A stretch of DNA of 64,000 nucleotides from Macrophomina tecta (Eukaryota; Ascomycota; Dothideomycetes; Botryosphaeriales; Botryosphaeriaceae). The translations under genes were made by a program, and so were the position numbers. Of the stretch, positions 44,372 through 55,391 are shown one piece after another; position 1 is the stretch's first letter, and every line of letters begins with the position of its first letter. The DNA is taken from assembly GCA_024180945.1 (NCBI GenBank), contig JAKSGN010000005.1, forward strand, positions 3,658,001 to 3,722,000. Reading direction: 5' to 3'. The notes below the pieces were generated by a model. It saw only the letters and a program-made list of their open reading frames with translations. It did not search any database and was not told the DNA's origin.

Positions 44372-45765
44372 ATGCACTGGTGCTTACGCTCGCTACTCCG
44401 CTCCTCGCGACGTAATTGGCGCCAGGCAACCCACCGCAGGCAATTCCACACTTCGACCATCATGTCTTCCGCCTCAACCAGCGCCGTGCTGTACGCAACC
44501 GTCGTCTCGGCTTCCCAGCTCACTGGCGCCGTGCCCGAAGACGCCAAGGATCTTGCACACCATGCGAAGGGGGGAAAGGGCTTTCTCAACCCTTGGGATT
44601 CCTGGCGGGACGTCACAGTCCCCGAGTTCATGAAGCTTATGCTCTGGTACGACCATCCTAAAAATATCCAGGATGCCAGAGGCTAAGGATTGCGTATAGG
44701 AGAAAAGTTACCGGCAAGACCAACACGCCGGATACAACGCCTCCTACAGTTCCAATCCGCGAACCCAAGTTCCTTCCCTCTCGCGAAACCTCCGAGCTCC
44801 GAGCAACCTGGCTTGGCCACGCCTGCTTTTATGTCGAGTTCCCTGGCGGACTGCGCGTTCTTTTCGACCCAGTTTTTGAGGGGAGATGCGGCCCCATGGG
44901 AATACTTGGACCAAAGAGATACAATGATCCTCCGTGCAAGATTGAGGACATCCCCACCATTGATCTCGTTGTGATCTCGCACGCCCACTACGACCACCTT
45001 TCTCACCCGACCGTCGTCAAGATCAAGGAGCTGAACCCCAACGTTCATTTCTTCGCCCCGTTAGGAAACAAGAAGTGGTTCGAGGATTCAGGACTGCACA
45101 ACGCCACGGAACTGGATTGGTGGCAGAGCCGAGACGTTCGCCTATCACCCATCGGCGATGCGAAACCAGAGATTGTCGAGAATGGCAGCGAGAATGAATC
45201 GGGCAAAGAGATCCGCGCTACGGTCGAGTGTTTGCCGTGTCAGCACATTGCTGCACGAACGGCGTTTGACAAGGCGCATACTCTTTGGGCATCGTGGTGC
45301 ATCAGTAGTGGTGGAAAGAAGGTGTGGTTTGGCGGGTAAGCCTTACTTGCTTGCGAAACAACGGGCTGCGCTAAACAAGACAGTGACACCGGCTACCGCG
45401 CTGTGCCCGAACTCCCAAAAGGAGAGGACGACTATGGTGAAAAATATGCATCTCTCCCCATTTGCCCAGCTTTCAAGCAAATTGGCGCGCTCCGTGGGCC
45501 TTTCGACCTTGGCCTAATCCCCATCGGCGCATACGAACCTAGATTCGTTATGTCGCCAATGCATGCCAACCCATTCGACAGTGTTAACATTTTCGCGGAT
45601 ACACAGTGTAAGAAGGCCCTTGGCATGCACTGGGGAACTTGGGTCTTGACTGAAGAGGATGTCCTGGAGCCACCGATGCTTCTCAAGAAGGCGTTGGCCA
45701 AGAAAGGAATTCCTGAGGAGGGAGTTTTCGATGTATGTGACATTGGTGAGAGTCGCGTGTTCTAA
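44372..45765 (+). CDS. N-acyl-phosphatidylethanolamine phospholipase D-type hydrolase (NAPE-PLD/Fmp30)
   Basis: Exons 44372-44646, 44700-45335 and 45384-45765 give 430 aa. The Arg-rich start ([17 protein letters not shown]...HTS) resembles a mitochondrial presequence, consistent with yeast Fmp30. The MBL-fold core has [25 protein letters not shown], then [16 protein letters not shown] (HxHxDH zinc ligands), [27 protein letters not shown] and [13 protein letters not shown], all typical of NAPE-PLD. The family releases N-acylethanolamines and phosphatidic acid from N-acyl-PE; yeast Fmp30 also supports mitochondrial cardiolipin and phospholipid homeostasis. Introns of 53 and 48 nt, with branch site CTAA in both, are phase 2. 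Confidence 0.92.
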
Positions 45766-45985
45766 TGATCCTGACCTCACACAACGCTGCAATATCTTCA
45801 AGCATTTCAGGGCTGTACAAAGGCGCAATTCAAGGGTCAGCACAGGCGCAGTCGTGGGTTAAACGCATTTGAGTCTTCTTTTCTTATAGATCCACGACAT
45901 CTTCGCTCATGTCGTTAATTAAAATACCTCCCCTGTATTCTTTGATCGTCCGGTCTTTATCATCTTCAAAGCAGCTACTGACGGC

Positions 45986-46664
45986 TTACAGCTCCGCAAA
46001 GATCGCGGCCATCATGAGGATAGCGATGGCCATTGACCACAGACGCGTCGGCCCAAACTCAGGGGCATCTCCCTGGAACTGCTCCGGGACGGTTCTGTTG
46101 CCTTGCGAGGTCACATTGGTGCCATTACCCGCGATCACTGACGTTGTTGGCTCGTTTGCTCCACTCTCCGATTTCGATGTTGAAGTCTCCGTCATGCTCG
46201 GCGCCTCCGTGGTCGTGACCGGCGCAGCCGTCGTCATAGGAGTGCCGGCCGGGTTATTGAGATAAACGGTAAAAGTAGTCCTGGAATCAGATATCGTCAC
46301 CAGTGTCTGAGTCGCAAGATTGACGCAAAGCGCCTGCCCGAATGCCACCGCCCCTGTGCAAGGGGATTAGCAAAAAACCCCCATCAGCAACATTCGCCTG
46401 GAGTAATGGGAGAATCTCACTCGTTAAATCATCTCCGCTACACGACTTGGCGATCAGAGCGACCAGGTCGTTGACGATAGCGTCGTCTGTGCAAAGGCAC
46501 TGCGGCTTGCTGGGGTCGCATTTGCTCCGGCCGATGGTGTTGAGGATGGGCGGCTGTGCGCACTGCGGCAGGCTGCTAAAGTCGATGCTCTGGGCCAGCG
46601 CACCCGTCATTACGGCCAGGCCGAGCGCCGCCAGTGAGATGAGCTTCTTCACGCGAGACAGCAT
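45986..46664 (-). CDS. CFEM-domain GPI-anchored surface protein
   Basis: Exons 46664-46421 and 46353-45986 give 203 aa. It has a signal peptide (KKLISLAALGLAVMTGALAQ) and a CFEM domain from LPQCAQPP to FGQALCVNL. A Ser/Thr/Pro-rich stalk follows with two NxT sites. The hydrophobic tail (LWSMAIAILMMAAIFAEL) is typical of GPI attachment. CFEM proteins bind haem or act at the cell surface in adhesion and virulence. Only six of the usual eight cysteines are present: the second (CAQxxC position) and sixth are replaced. The Asp used in haem binding by some members may be among SKCDPSKP, but this is uncertain. The intron is 67 nt (GTGAGA donor). An in-frame upstream ATG at 46745 is less likely because it would bury the signal peptide. 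Confidence 0.85.
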
Positions 46665-47561
46665 TCCTGCGAGACTGGTTCGCGTGAGGACGGTCTGCCC
46701 GCTAATTGATACAGGGTTAGGGAACCGTGGAATGGAATGGTCCACTCGCGCTCCGGACCAATAGTAGAACGATTGGCTCGGGAAATATGACGATGCGTCG
46801 GTGTTTCAGGGACTCGAAAACTCTTCGTATTTGTCGGCGCTACGGCTATTCTTATATTAGGATGCTTTTTCTTTTGCCCTGGGAGGCGAGAACAATGGAT
46901 GGCCAGGTTTCTTTCCCGCGAGCGATCCGCGATGAGGGAAGGCGAGCGACCGCACTGTGAGAGAGACAATGAAGTCATTCCTCGCAAGCACTTTCTCATA
47001 TGAGGACTTTGAGGGTGAGGCGTGGAGAGAAGCTTTCTTCCCGCTCGCGGAAGTGGGCGGTCCGCTCCCGCAAACGGCCGTTACCGACTGCACGGGTGCC
47101 GAACAAAGAAAATCTGGGGATGACGCTGATGCCGCTCCCTTCTCGCATTCCCCTTCTTTACTCTTTGCGGTAGCAGAAACAGATCTGTGCAACTGATAGG
47201 GTCTGAGACCAAGATGAGCGCGACGGACGTGATTGGTTGAGGTGAGGTTTTGAGTGAGATGAGGAGCTGCATGCGGACATATAAGCCTGGTCTCTGCCCA
47301 GTGAATATTCGAGAACTCACGGTGCTGATGATGTAGTGTATGATGTAGTGGGCGCCGTTGCGAACCGGACTTGTGGGTCGTTTGGTCTTAAGGTGGGCAA
47401 GGGTCATGAGAGAGATATGCCGCCTGTGCATGGGGAAAAAAGTGACTAAATCTACTACTCTGCAAAACACACCTCCATCTCCGTCTCTTAAGGCTGCGAA
47501 AAGAGGTCGGACCAGGCTTTACTTTCAGATTTGAAATTGTTTCGGAGAGCGTGAAGCCGAT
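46665..47561. promoter_or_regulatory. shared upstream region of CFEM gene and Cys-cluster orphan
   Basis: An 897-base divergent spacer. It has an ATATAAG stretch near 47278 and no recognisable gene. Confidence 0.45.
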
Positions 47562-48341
47562 ATGTTGACCACCACCTTCACGTCCAGCAGAAGGGACATC
47601 CCCTTTGACGTGGACCCCGTTTCGTACACGCGGTATGCGAGCCCATTTGGCAAAAGAGAGATACTGGACACTGACCTGGACTGCAGCATCATGCACGCTC
47701 ACACCCGCGCCCAGCTTGCCGCCGCTACGTCCCCGCCCGCCGTCTCGGCCTCCCCCAGCGCCCAGCTCACGATGCCTGTGGCTGCTGCTAAAGTCACTTC
47801 TCCGAACTCCATCCCTGCGGTCGCTCCGCCAGAAGTCAGTGACTCTCCGATCGCCAGCAAGGAGACGACTATCGTCAAAGAGCCCAGTCCGAAGAGTGGT
47901 ACCAGCAGTATGAGCAGCGGCTACTCGGGCGGAGAAGAAAAGAGCCCCGTGGATTTCGACGCCGGGAAGCTGCATATACCTGCCAAGGTGAGAAGCAGCC
48001 CTACAGGGAGCGCTGGTGGGTTGGTTAGCGGAGATGCTCGTCGTGAGCATGGAGAGGTCCGGGAGGCAAGGAGGAGGAGCGATGGCGGGCTCGTCGGTAC
48101 GGTCTACGGAGGTGAGTGGGAGAGCAAGGAGAATGGAATGACGGCCATCCTGGAGCGCGGTGGCGAAGGGGGTGAAGAGAAGGAGAGGAGGGGAAGCGCT
48201 GATAGCACGAGGCATGCGAGTACGAGGCTGAGGTGCGATTGTGAGGATTGTGAAGGGTGTCGGATGAGGAAGGGGATGTTGGCGAGAAACGGGTTGTGTA
48301 TGACGGATCCGGTGATTATGATAAGGAGGGAGACGGTATGA
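47562..48341 (+). CDS. Orphan protein with C-terminal cysteine cluster, 259 aa
   Basis: A single-exon frame. N-terminus MLTTTFTSSRRDIPFDVDP, a long Ser/Pro/Ala-rich and charged middle, and a distinctive end RLRCDCEDCEGCRMRKGMLA. The four cysteines CxCxxCxxC plus one more (NGLC) could bind a metal or form a short zinc knuckle. No transmembrane segment or signal peptide is apparent. An overlapping minus-strand open frame (48371-47388) is low-complexity and lacks such a motif, so I favour the plus strand. I do not recognise the family; the start context and disordered middle are typical of lineage-specific fungal nuclear or signalling proteins. Confidence 0.55.
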   Translation: MLTTTFTSSRRDIPFDVDPVSYTRYASPFGKREILDTDLDCSIMHAHTRAQLAAATSPPAVSASPSAQLTMPVAAAKVTSPNSIPAVAPPEVSDSPIASKETTIVKEPSPKSGTSSMSSGYSGGEEKSPVDFDAGKLHIPAKVRSSPTGSAGGLVSGDARREHGEVREARRRSDGGLVGTVYGGEWESKENGMTAILERGGEGGEEKERRGSADSTRHASTRLRCDCEDCEGCRMRKGMLARNGLCMTDPVIMIRRETV

Positions 48342-49164
48342 GAGATGTGATACTTTTGAGGCCTCTTTCAAGGCACTGTGTGCGTGACAAAATTGAGTGA
48401 AAATGTGTTCTTCTGTTTAGGTGCACTGTCGTTGAAGCATAGCCGGAGGATAGCTTAGGTGAGACGCAACTATCGGTGCGCAGCAACCAATAGAATTTCA
48501 TAATATAGCATCTGGTTCAGTGGTGTATACGCGAAAATGGCCCCTGGAAAGCTTGGTTCCTACCAAGGTTGGTGGGGGGAAATTCCGGGGTTTGCAGCTT
48601 ATCTGTCAATGGCAAACTGTCACCACCACTCCACAACTTCAAAATCGCGAATACTCAATTACTTACCAACATATCATTACAGATATATAAAATTAAATAT
48701 ACTTATAGATCTAAATCTCTAGACCTCAAATATCTAGTTATTTTTTTAACCCCGGTGGAATTAAAAAAAAAAAAAAAGAAAAGAAATTGTCGACCAGCTG
48801 GAGAACTGGACTGGATCAAATTTGTGCCTCTAGCACCCATACATAGAGCTTTGGTCAGCAGTGTGGCAAGACAGCTCTGAGCGGTGCCGAAATTCACCAG
48901 CTCGGTAGCGAGATTATTGCAGTCAGACCTTCACCTGCGGTGTTGAGGCATGTCTCCGTACGTGAATATCTAGAAAGGCGGATAACAGTTACGCCCGGAC
49001 GAATGCACCAATTCCCCTACATGATTGCACTTACTGTTGCATTACCTCTGCAATCGCATTTTTATAGATAATTGGAGCGAACGGGAGGGATGAGGAGCTG
49101 ATCTTATTCATAATTTCCGTTGGATTGAATCGAAGTCTATCATCTTCTAAACCGCAGCCCCTGT
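48342..49164. other. intergenic, AT-richer spacer
   Basis: 3' flanks of the Cys-cluster orphan and of the phosphoesterase gene. AT-rich between 48640 and 48780 with a ~14-nt A tract at about 48763-48777. Nothing recognisable. Confidence 0.5.
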
Positions 49165-50169
49165 TCAGATGTCGACCACCTGGACTCTGTTTCCCAGGCG
49201 TCCCGTGTTACCCACCATCAGGCCGGCGTTCACCAAGACGGTGCCGCTGACCTCGCCGCCCCATATCCTATCCCAGATCACACCTCGCACACCCCAAAAC
49301 AGCACCAGCACCAGGTCAATCCATGCGGGAATGCTGAAAAGCCCTCTCGTAATCCCAGTCACTGGTCGCGAAAGGGCACGCTCGTAGGCCTTTTGGCCCT
49401 CGTCCCACCGATTGATCTCTTTTCCGGCCCCTACATGGACATGGCCGAAGACATGTAGGAGAGGGCGAATGCGCCAGGCCTCGCGCATCAGGTACTCACA
49501 GCCCATGCCATCGGGCAAAGGCAGGTCCAGATGGTACTTGGGAGGGGTATGAGTAACCAGGATGTCGACATCGCGAGGAATGGTATCCGTCCAGGCGTCA
49601 CGGCCGCGGGGGTACTGAAAAGCGAACTCGGCGCCGCCGCACTCGGGAATCTGAGGGGCACCGTAGATCTTGATGGTGCGGGGAGAAGAGGGACGCGCGG
49701 TGGTAGGGTCGCGATGGGTATTGGGTATGCGCAAAAGCGCGGAAGCGTGCTGCAGGTAGTGGATGCCCTTCCAGTGCAGCTCCTTGTTGCGGTCGGGCTC
49801 GGCGAGGGTGCGGCGCGAGCGAGGGTCCAGGTAGGTGTCGTGGTTTCCGGCAATGACGACTTTGTGAGGATGCGGGAGAGAGGCCAGCCAGTCAATTTGG
49901 CCCTGCAGCTCGGAAACGGTGCCTGCATTGCCCAGGTCGCCGGCGTGGATGAGGATGTCGCCGTCCGGGAGGGGATGAGTGAGGGTGTGCGTGTCGGAGA
50001 TGCAAACAACGCGGACCGAGGGCCTCGCGGGGACAGGAGCGCTCCTCAGGGCGTTGAGAAAGCGGTATAGCATGTAGACGAGGCATTTGAGCGGAGTGCG
50101 CAGCAACAGAACCACGGCGCTGGTCGGCTCGAAGGGCGAATCGTCGCCGAACAGCAGGCGGCGCAGCAT
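49165..50169 (-). CDS. Calcineurin-like metallophosphoesterase (MPPED/Ser-Thr phosphatase-like)
   Basis: A single-exon gene of 334 aa. The metallophosphatase motifs are complete and in order: VVCISDTHTLTHPLPDGD (DxH), ILIHAGDLGNAG (GD), VVIAGNHDTYLD (GNHD), DILVTHTPPKYH (H) and LHVFGHVHVGAG (GHxH), coordinating two metals. An N-terminal hydrophobic segment (SAVVLLLRTPLKCLVYML) and a C-terminal one (IPAWIDLVLVLFWGVRGVIW) suggest membrane association. Similar fungal proteins related to human MPPED1/2 have no known substrate. The start is taken at MLRRLLFGDD; the open frame continues to 50523, which would add 118 Arg/Ser/Pro-rich residues over the promoter of the divergent anoctamin gene. Confidence 0.87.
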   Translation of the reverse strand: MLRRLLFGDDSPFEPTSAVVLLLRTPLKCLVYMLYRFLNALRSAPVPARPSVRVVCISDTHTLTHPLPDGDILIHAGDLGNAGTVSELQGQIDWLASLPHPHKVVIAGNHDTYLDPRSRRTLAEPDRNKELHWKGIHYLQHASALLRIPNTHRDPTTARPSSPRTIKIYGAPQIPECGGAEFAFQYPRGRDAWTDTIPRDVDILVTHTPPKYHLDLPLPDGMGCEYLMREAWRIRPLLHVFGHVHVGAGKEINRWDEGQKAYERALSRPVTGITRGLFSIPAWIDLVLVLFWGVRGVIWDRIWGGEVSGTVLVNAGLMVGNTGRLGNRVQVVDI

Positions 50170-50553
50170 GCTGGCGCCAATGGGCAGGAGAAGCGACGAG
50201 AAGGGGCGTCCACTGGCTCGGTCAAGGCTCGCGGCAAGCCATGACCGACTGTGCGACAGTCTGGCTTGGAACGAGCGGGTGGTCGTCTGGGCTGGAGCGG
50301 GGGATGGGCGCGGGGATGTGTGGCTGCGCACGGTGACGTCTGTTTCTCGCGCAGCTGGCTGCCCTGCTGCCCGGGCACACCTGGCCAGCCCGCTGCAGCT
50401 CGGTATTGCGCTACTGCTCCCTCCAGCCATGGACCACGAAGGCAGCCTGCTGTTCCGGGCCATGACCTCCCATTTCTCCCACCGTACTCCCGCCCCGCCC
50501 CTCCATTGATCTCTCCCGCTCACCGCGCCCTAGCAAACAACCTCCACGCCGAC
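50170..50553. promoter_or_regulatory. divergent promoter of phosphoesterase and anoctamin genes
   Basis: A 384-base spacer; open on the minus strand but without protein family signal. Confidence 0.5.
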
Positions 50554-52956
50554 ATGGCCTCGCCCGGCCCCAGGAGCCCCGCGCTCAAGACCAACATGGA
50601 TGTCGACTATGTCATCAGCTACCGTTTCGCCGGCATTGGTGAGTGCTAGCTGTCGCGGCGTGCCCTCCGCTGCTGACCTCTTGCCCGCAGACAAAGACGC
50701 CGCGCTTTCCCAGTTCGAGGCGCTCATCACCGCCCTCTCGAACGTCGGCCTGGCCACCGAGGTCCGCAATGGCGAAGACAGCTCCGTGCTGGTCTTCTGC
50801 AAGGTTGCCTCCGAGGAGCACCTGTACGCCGAGGTCTATCGGTCGAGGTGCGTTGCCTTCCTTTGCTCGCGCGCCCCCCCCCCCCCCGCTTTACGCTGAC
50901 GACACCGTTGCAGAGTCCGCGACTGGATCCATGGCATTCGCTCCTCCGAGCCTCCGCGGGAGACCCGAGAAGCTCTCAATTCCGAGCCACTGTCCGAGGC
51001 TGAGCGTCTACGCACCATATACCAGCTCATAACGAACCCCGAGTCCGAGGGAGGCGCCGGCATCACCCCCAAGGAGGGTGAATGGAAGCAGGTCCAGTCG
51101 GTCTTTGCTCTGCATGACCACGCCTACAATCACGCCTGGATCAAGAAATGGAGCACTCAATATCTATTGACGCCTGAAGACTTGGATGAGATCCGCAATC
51201 GCTTGGGCGAGAAGGTATGGCGTGATTCCAGCTGCTATGTGTCCGCCCACTGACTCGTTGCAGGTCGCCTTCTACTTTGCCTTTACCCAATCTTATTTCA
51301 CCTTCCTGATCTTTCCTGCTGCCTTCGGCTTTGCTTCCTGGCTCATTCTTGGCCACTTCTCCCCCGTATACGCCTTGGTCAATGCGCTGTGGTGCACCAT
51401 ATTCACCGAGTGGTGGAAACACCAGGAATACGACTTGGGTGTGCGCTGGGGCGTCCGTGGCGTTTCTTCCATTGAGACGCAGCGAAAGGAATTCCTTCAT
51501 GAGACAGAAATCCAAGATCCCGTGACGGGCGAGACCATCAAGTCGTTTCCGTTGACAAAGCGCTTGCAGCGCCAGCTGCTTCAGATCCCATTTGCCCTGG
51601 CTGCCGCAGTCGTTTTGGGAAGTCTGATTGCCACCTGCTTTGGCATTGAAATCTTCATATCAGAGATCTATGATGGCCCCTTGAAGATGATTCTGGTAAG
51701 TTTTGACAAACTGTCTTTGGAGGGCGCTCTACTCACGAACCCAGGTTTTTCTACCAACCGGCATTCTGACCACCTGTATGCCTATCCTCGTGGGCATCTT
51801 AACCAACTTTGCCAAACAATTGACCGATTACGAAAACTATGAGACACACGGTTCTTACGATACCGCCATGACGCAGAAGATTTTCGTTCTAAACTTCATT
51901 GTTTCCTATCTGCCCATCATTCTTACAGCATTCGTGTATGTGCCTTTCGGCCAGCACATCGTCCCTTACCTGGATGTCTTCAGCCTCACTGTCAGGCCAT
52001 TTGCCGAAGATGAGAAGCAGCTCCAGAGACCGTCCTCATGGACGATCAACCCTGACAGGCTGAAGAAACAGGTCATCTACTTCACGGTGACTGCGCAGGT
52101 CGTCAACCTGGGAATGGAAGTGATTGTTCCTTACCTGAAGCGTCGTGGATTTGCCAAATACAAGAAGATCCAGAGCGAACGCGCTGCGAAGAATGGAGGT
52201 ACCGTGCCCGACATTGCTGCCAACGATCCGCCTGAGGAGGCTGCGTTCCTGGACCGGGTGCGCAAGGAGGCAGAACTGGATGTGTATGACGTGACCACGG
52301 ATCTTCGCGAGATGGTGCTCCAGTTCGGTTATCTCTCTCTTTTCAGCGTCGTCTGGCCGTTGACAGCCGTCTCCTTCCTTATCAACGACTGGGTTGAGCT
52401 GCGTGCTGATGCAATCAAGATCTGCGTAGAGATGCAGCGTCCCACCCCTTGGCGTGCTGACACGATCGGGCCCTGGCTCGATAGTCTGGGCTTCCTGACC
52501 TGGTTCGGCAGCATTACCACCTCGGCCCTTGTATACCTCTTCTGGAATGACGGCCTCGGCCCTGACGGTACGCCGGCAGATATCAAGGGCTGGGCGCTCC
52601 TGCTCTCTATTTTCTTCTGCGAACACCTTTTCCTCGCCATTCGGTGGGCCATCCGTATCGCTATCTCCAAAATGGATTCGCCTGGCCGCCAGAAGGAACG
52701 CCGCGAGCGCTACCTTATCCGCCGCCGCTATTTCGCTGAGAGCCTCAAGGAGGTGGAGAAGCTGCCGAAGCTCCAGGAGCAGGCGGCTGAGATTGGCGTT
52801 GACGCGCTCGAAGAGGAGGCTAGGAGGGCAAGCACAGGCGAGAGCAGACTAGAGGACAAGTTCTGGAATAGGCAGAGGGGATGGAGAGAGACTGTACTGG
52901 TTGGTAAAGGTCTGATTGAGAAGGCGGCTGCGGCGGAGAGCAAGAAGGACCAGTGA
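50554..52956 (+). CDS. Anoctamin/TMEM16-family membrane protein (Ist2-like)
   Basis: Exons 50554-50638, 50691-50847, 50914-51214, 51264-51695 and 51745-52956 give 728 aa. The cytosolic N-terminal domain (residues 1-180) leads into the anoctamin core: KVAFYFAFTQSYFTFLIFP, YALVNALWCTIFTEWWKHQE and YLPIILTAFVYVPFGQHIVP. It continues with LREMVLQFGYLSLFSVVWPL, INDWVELRADAIKIC (acidic Ca2+-site helices) and WFGSITTSALVYLFWND. About ten membrane segments fit the fold. Fungal homologues include the Ca2+-activated scramblases nhTMEM16 and afTMEM16 and yeast Ist2, an ER-plasma membrane tether. There is no long basic cortical-sorting tail as in Ist2; the C-terminus is an Arg/Glu-rich helix. Intron 2 contains a run of 11-12 C. 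Confidence 0.94.
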
Positions 52957-55391
52957 GCGTTGGTCATTTGCTTGCATTACATCCTCGGGGAACTCTTCAG
53001 CTAGGGAGGAGAGAACGGAAACTTTCTTACGCCTTCAATTACTCCTTATTGAAGGCATGGCACCCCGAATCAATTGATAAAAAGATGGTAGGCTGGATTA
53101 TGGCGGTCAGAAGTGGACGTGAAAATGATTGAGGATGTTGGAAAGGTCGTGGCAAGCGGATAGAAAGGTTCAAGGGGTATGCGTAAGGCGGGTTATGGGA
53201 CATAACGAACTAACGAGCACCAAAAAAACAAAGACAGGTTAATAGATCATGTGTTCTATTCCTCCAGATTCTTACTTCTGCCTTGTGCTTTCTTTCTTTC
53301 TTTTCGAGGTGGAAATGGAGGATGGCTGTCCGAGGAGCGCCTGAGGAGTGAAGTGTCAAGTAAAGGAAGGATATTTTCACGGAACATTTGCTCTGCTGCA
53401 TCCGATTAAGCCCGGTACTTGTGTCGACGTATCGGATCTTGGAGGCAGCCAGAGAAAAGCAATGCTCTCTGGTAACAAGCGCACATGTGCAGCCTGGATC
53501 CACTGCCTAAGCAGATCACCACTGCCGAATACCCCCAGTATACTAGATCCCACGACTTGGTGTTTTGGCAATTGCTTTTACGACTCGCCGCATTCGTCTT
53601 CCGCCAACAAAGAACATTCGCGACTTTGAACGTCTGATACTTAACACTTCACCTATCTGAATGAAGAACATGAAGGAGAGGTGCTCGCTAGGCTGCCGCG
53701 GCGACGACTGGGTGGCAGTAGCAAAATAGGAGAGGGGGAAGGGGGTTAATACGAAGAGTTCAGATATTGCTTTTTCAGAAGCTACTGGCTTGACTGTGAG
53801 TGTCAACAGGGGGAAGCTCGGCGGCCCCGTCACTCCACGAAGCAGAAGGCAAAAGGTACGAGAACATAGCACCTTTCTTACCTATAAAATCAGCCGCTAC
53901 GCCCGTAAAGAAATCACACCCAAATGATCTTAAGACCCGCAACACATGCCATTTCTTAGATTCTATCTCTGACGATACTGGCACGGCCCGGCTTAGTCCA
54001 GCCAGAGGAAAGAATGTAGCAGGCCAGTTTTCAAATCGTGTCGAACAGCCGGACCGACGCATTCTGCGCGGGCGTACGACATGCCTTTTCCTCCTCACGG
54101 CCCCGCGTGTAGCGAGAGAGCCAGCAACGAGAAAAGGGTATGTTTTGTATTTCCCCAGCCCAATAAGCGCCGAAAACACGTCTAGCATCTCGGACACGCT
54201 CTCCCCAATCTCTTACATGGAGTAAGAGAGGAGAAGAGGCGTCAACAGAGAGGAAAGCTAGAGCGTCCATGTGGAAGGCATGGAGGAGCAGAATACGGCT
54301 GCTGTTTTTTTTTTTTTTTTTTTTTGTGAGAAATTCCTGTTTTCTTTCGAATGATAAGCGAAGTTGAGACTTGCGGTTCAAGGCCCGTGGGGGTGGGGTG
54401 GATGAAATGGACAGCCACCTAAGGCCCGAGGTTCATCTACCAAAAAAGAAACTCAGGTGAGTAATAATCCCAATGTTGCAGGTTGTTTACCGGCAAGATA
54501 GGTACGACAGTCTCGGAAAGAACGCGACAATTGCTTGCGACTCCTGCAGCGAAGCCTGGCGGATTTAGTAAGTGTGACGGAAAAAAGGCAGCCTGCAGAA
54601 GGCGTTCGCTACGTTTTGAGACCACTTAAGGGAGCTAGAAAAAAAAATCTAAAGGCGAACAGAACAGGAAACCCGTAGAAGTAGCCACCGCTGTGATGAA
54701 TCGTTATCCATGAGAAACAAAAGCATGTTGACCGTTTGTCCCCTCCTTCCGGACCATTCGTGTTGTAACGAGCCCAGGCGTAGTAAATCCTTGTTTGTCG
54801 GCCTACTAGATATCCTGCCGGTTACCAGGATAATAAACGATGCCCCGAAGGTTGAATGCGCGGCAATGCCCGTTTGAGGGCTGCCGACCGCGAGATCAAC
54901 GCCATTCCCGCTCGAGCTTATCACTGGGAAAGCGCTCGGAGCCCAAGAAGAAATGGCTAAGACTGCGATCATGTGAAGCAGTAACGAGACATGGTCGCAC
55001 CGTTGTACAAGAACAAGCTGACCATTGAGGTCAGTAGTTCGTATTATTTGACCGACAGTTCCTTGATGGTGTGGCGGTCAGAGCGGGTTTAAGTAATGGG
55101 TAAACCACTGCCAGCCGAGTACTCCCATGATAGACGGTATTTTGCATGATGCACACAGTGAAGAACTGCAGCCACATTCCAGGAAAACCGCTTTTTTTTT
55201 TTTTTTTTTTGCGCCGGCCTTTGTCCACGGATGGTTGATGTTCATCATTGTTGGTGGACTCATCATCCCTGGGGCTGATCTTCCGGAGAGTATGTCCTGA
55301 GAAGAATTTTTTTATTAAAAAAAAAAAAAAAAACCACCTACCATCCGATGAGCCAGTATTGAACGTCCTGATCTAGAAACTCTGCGTGTTC
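52957..55391. other. 2.4-kb intergenic between anoctamin and TRF4 genes (tail-to-tail)
   Basis: Convergent 3' flanks. Holds three long mononucleotide tracts: T at 54305-54325, T at about 55192-55210 and A at about 55316-55332. Short frames only. No gene recognised. Confidence 0.5.

Noticed and set aside
47388..48371. 327-codon minus-strand open frame
   Set aside because: Overlaps the plus-strand orphan; low-complexity His/Pro/Ser-rich product with no motif, whereas the plus strand has a cysteine cluster.
50170..50523. 118-residue N-terminal extension of the phosphoesterase
   Set aside because: Covers the divergent promoter and is Arg/Ser/Pro-rich; the hydrophobic segment and metal site follow the later ATG.
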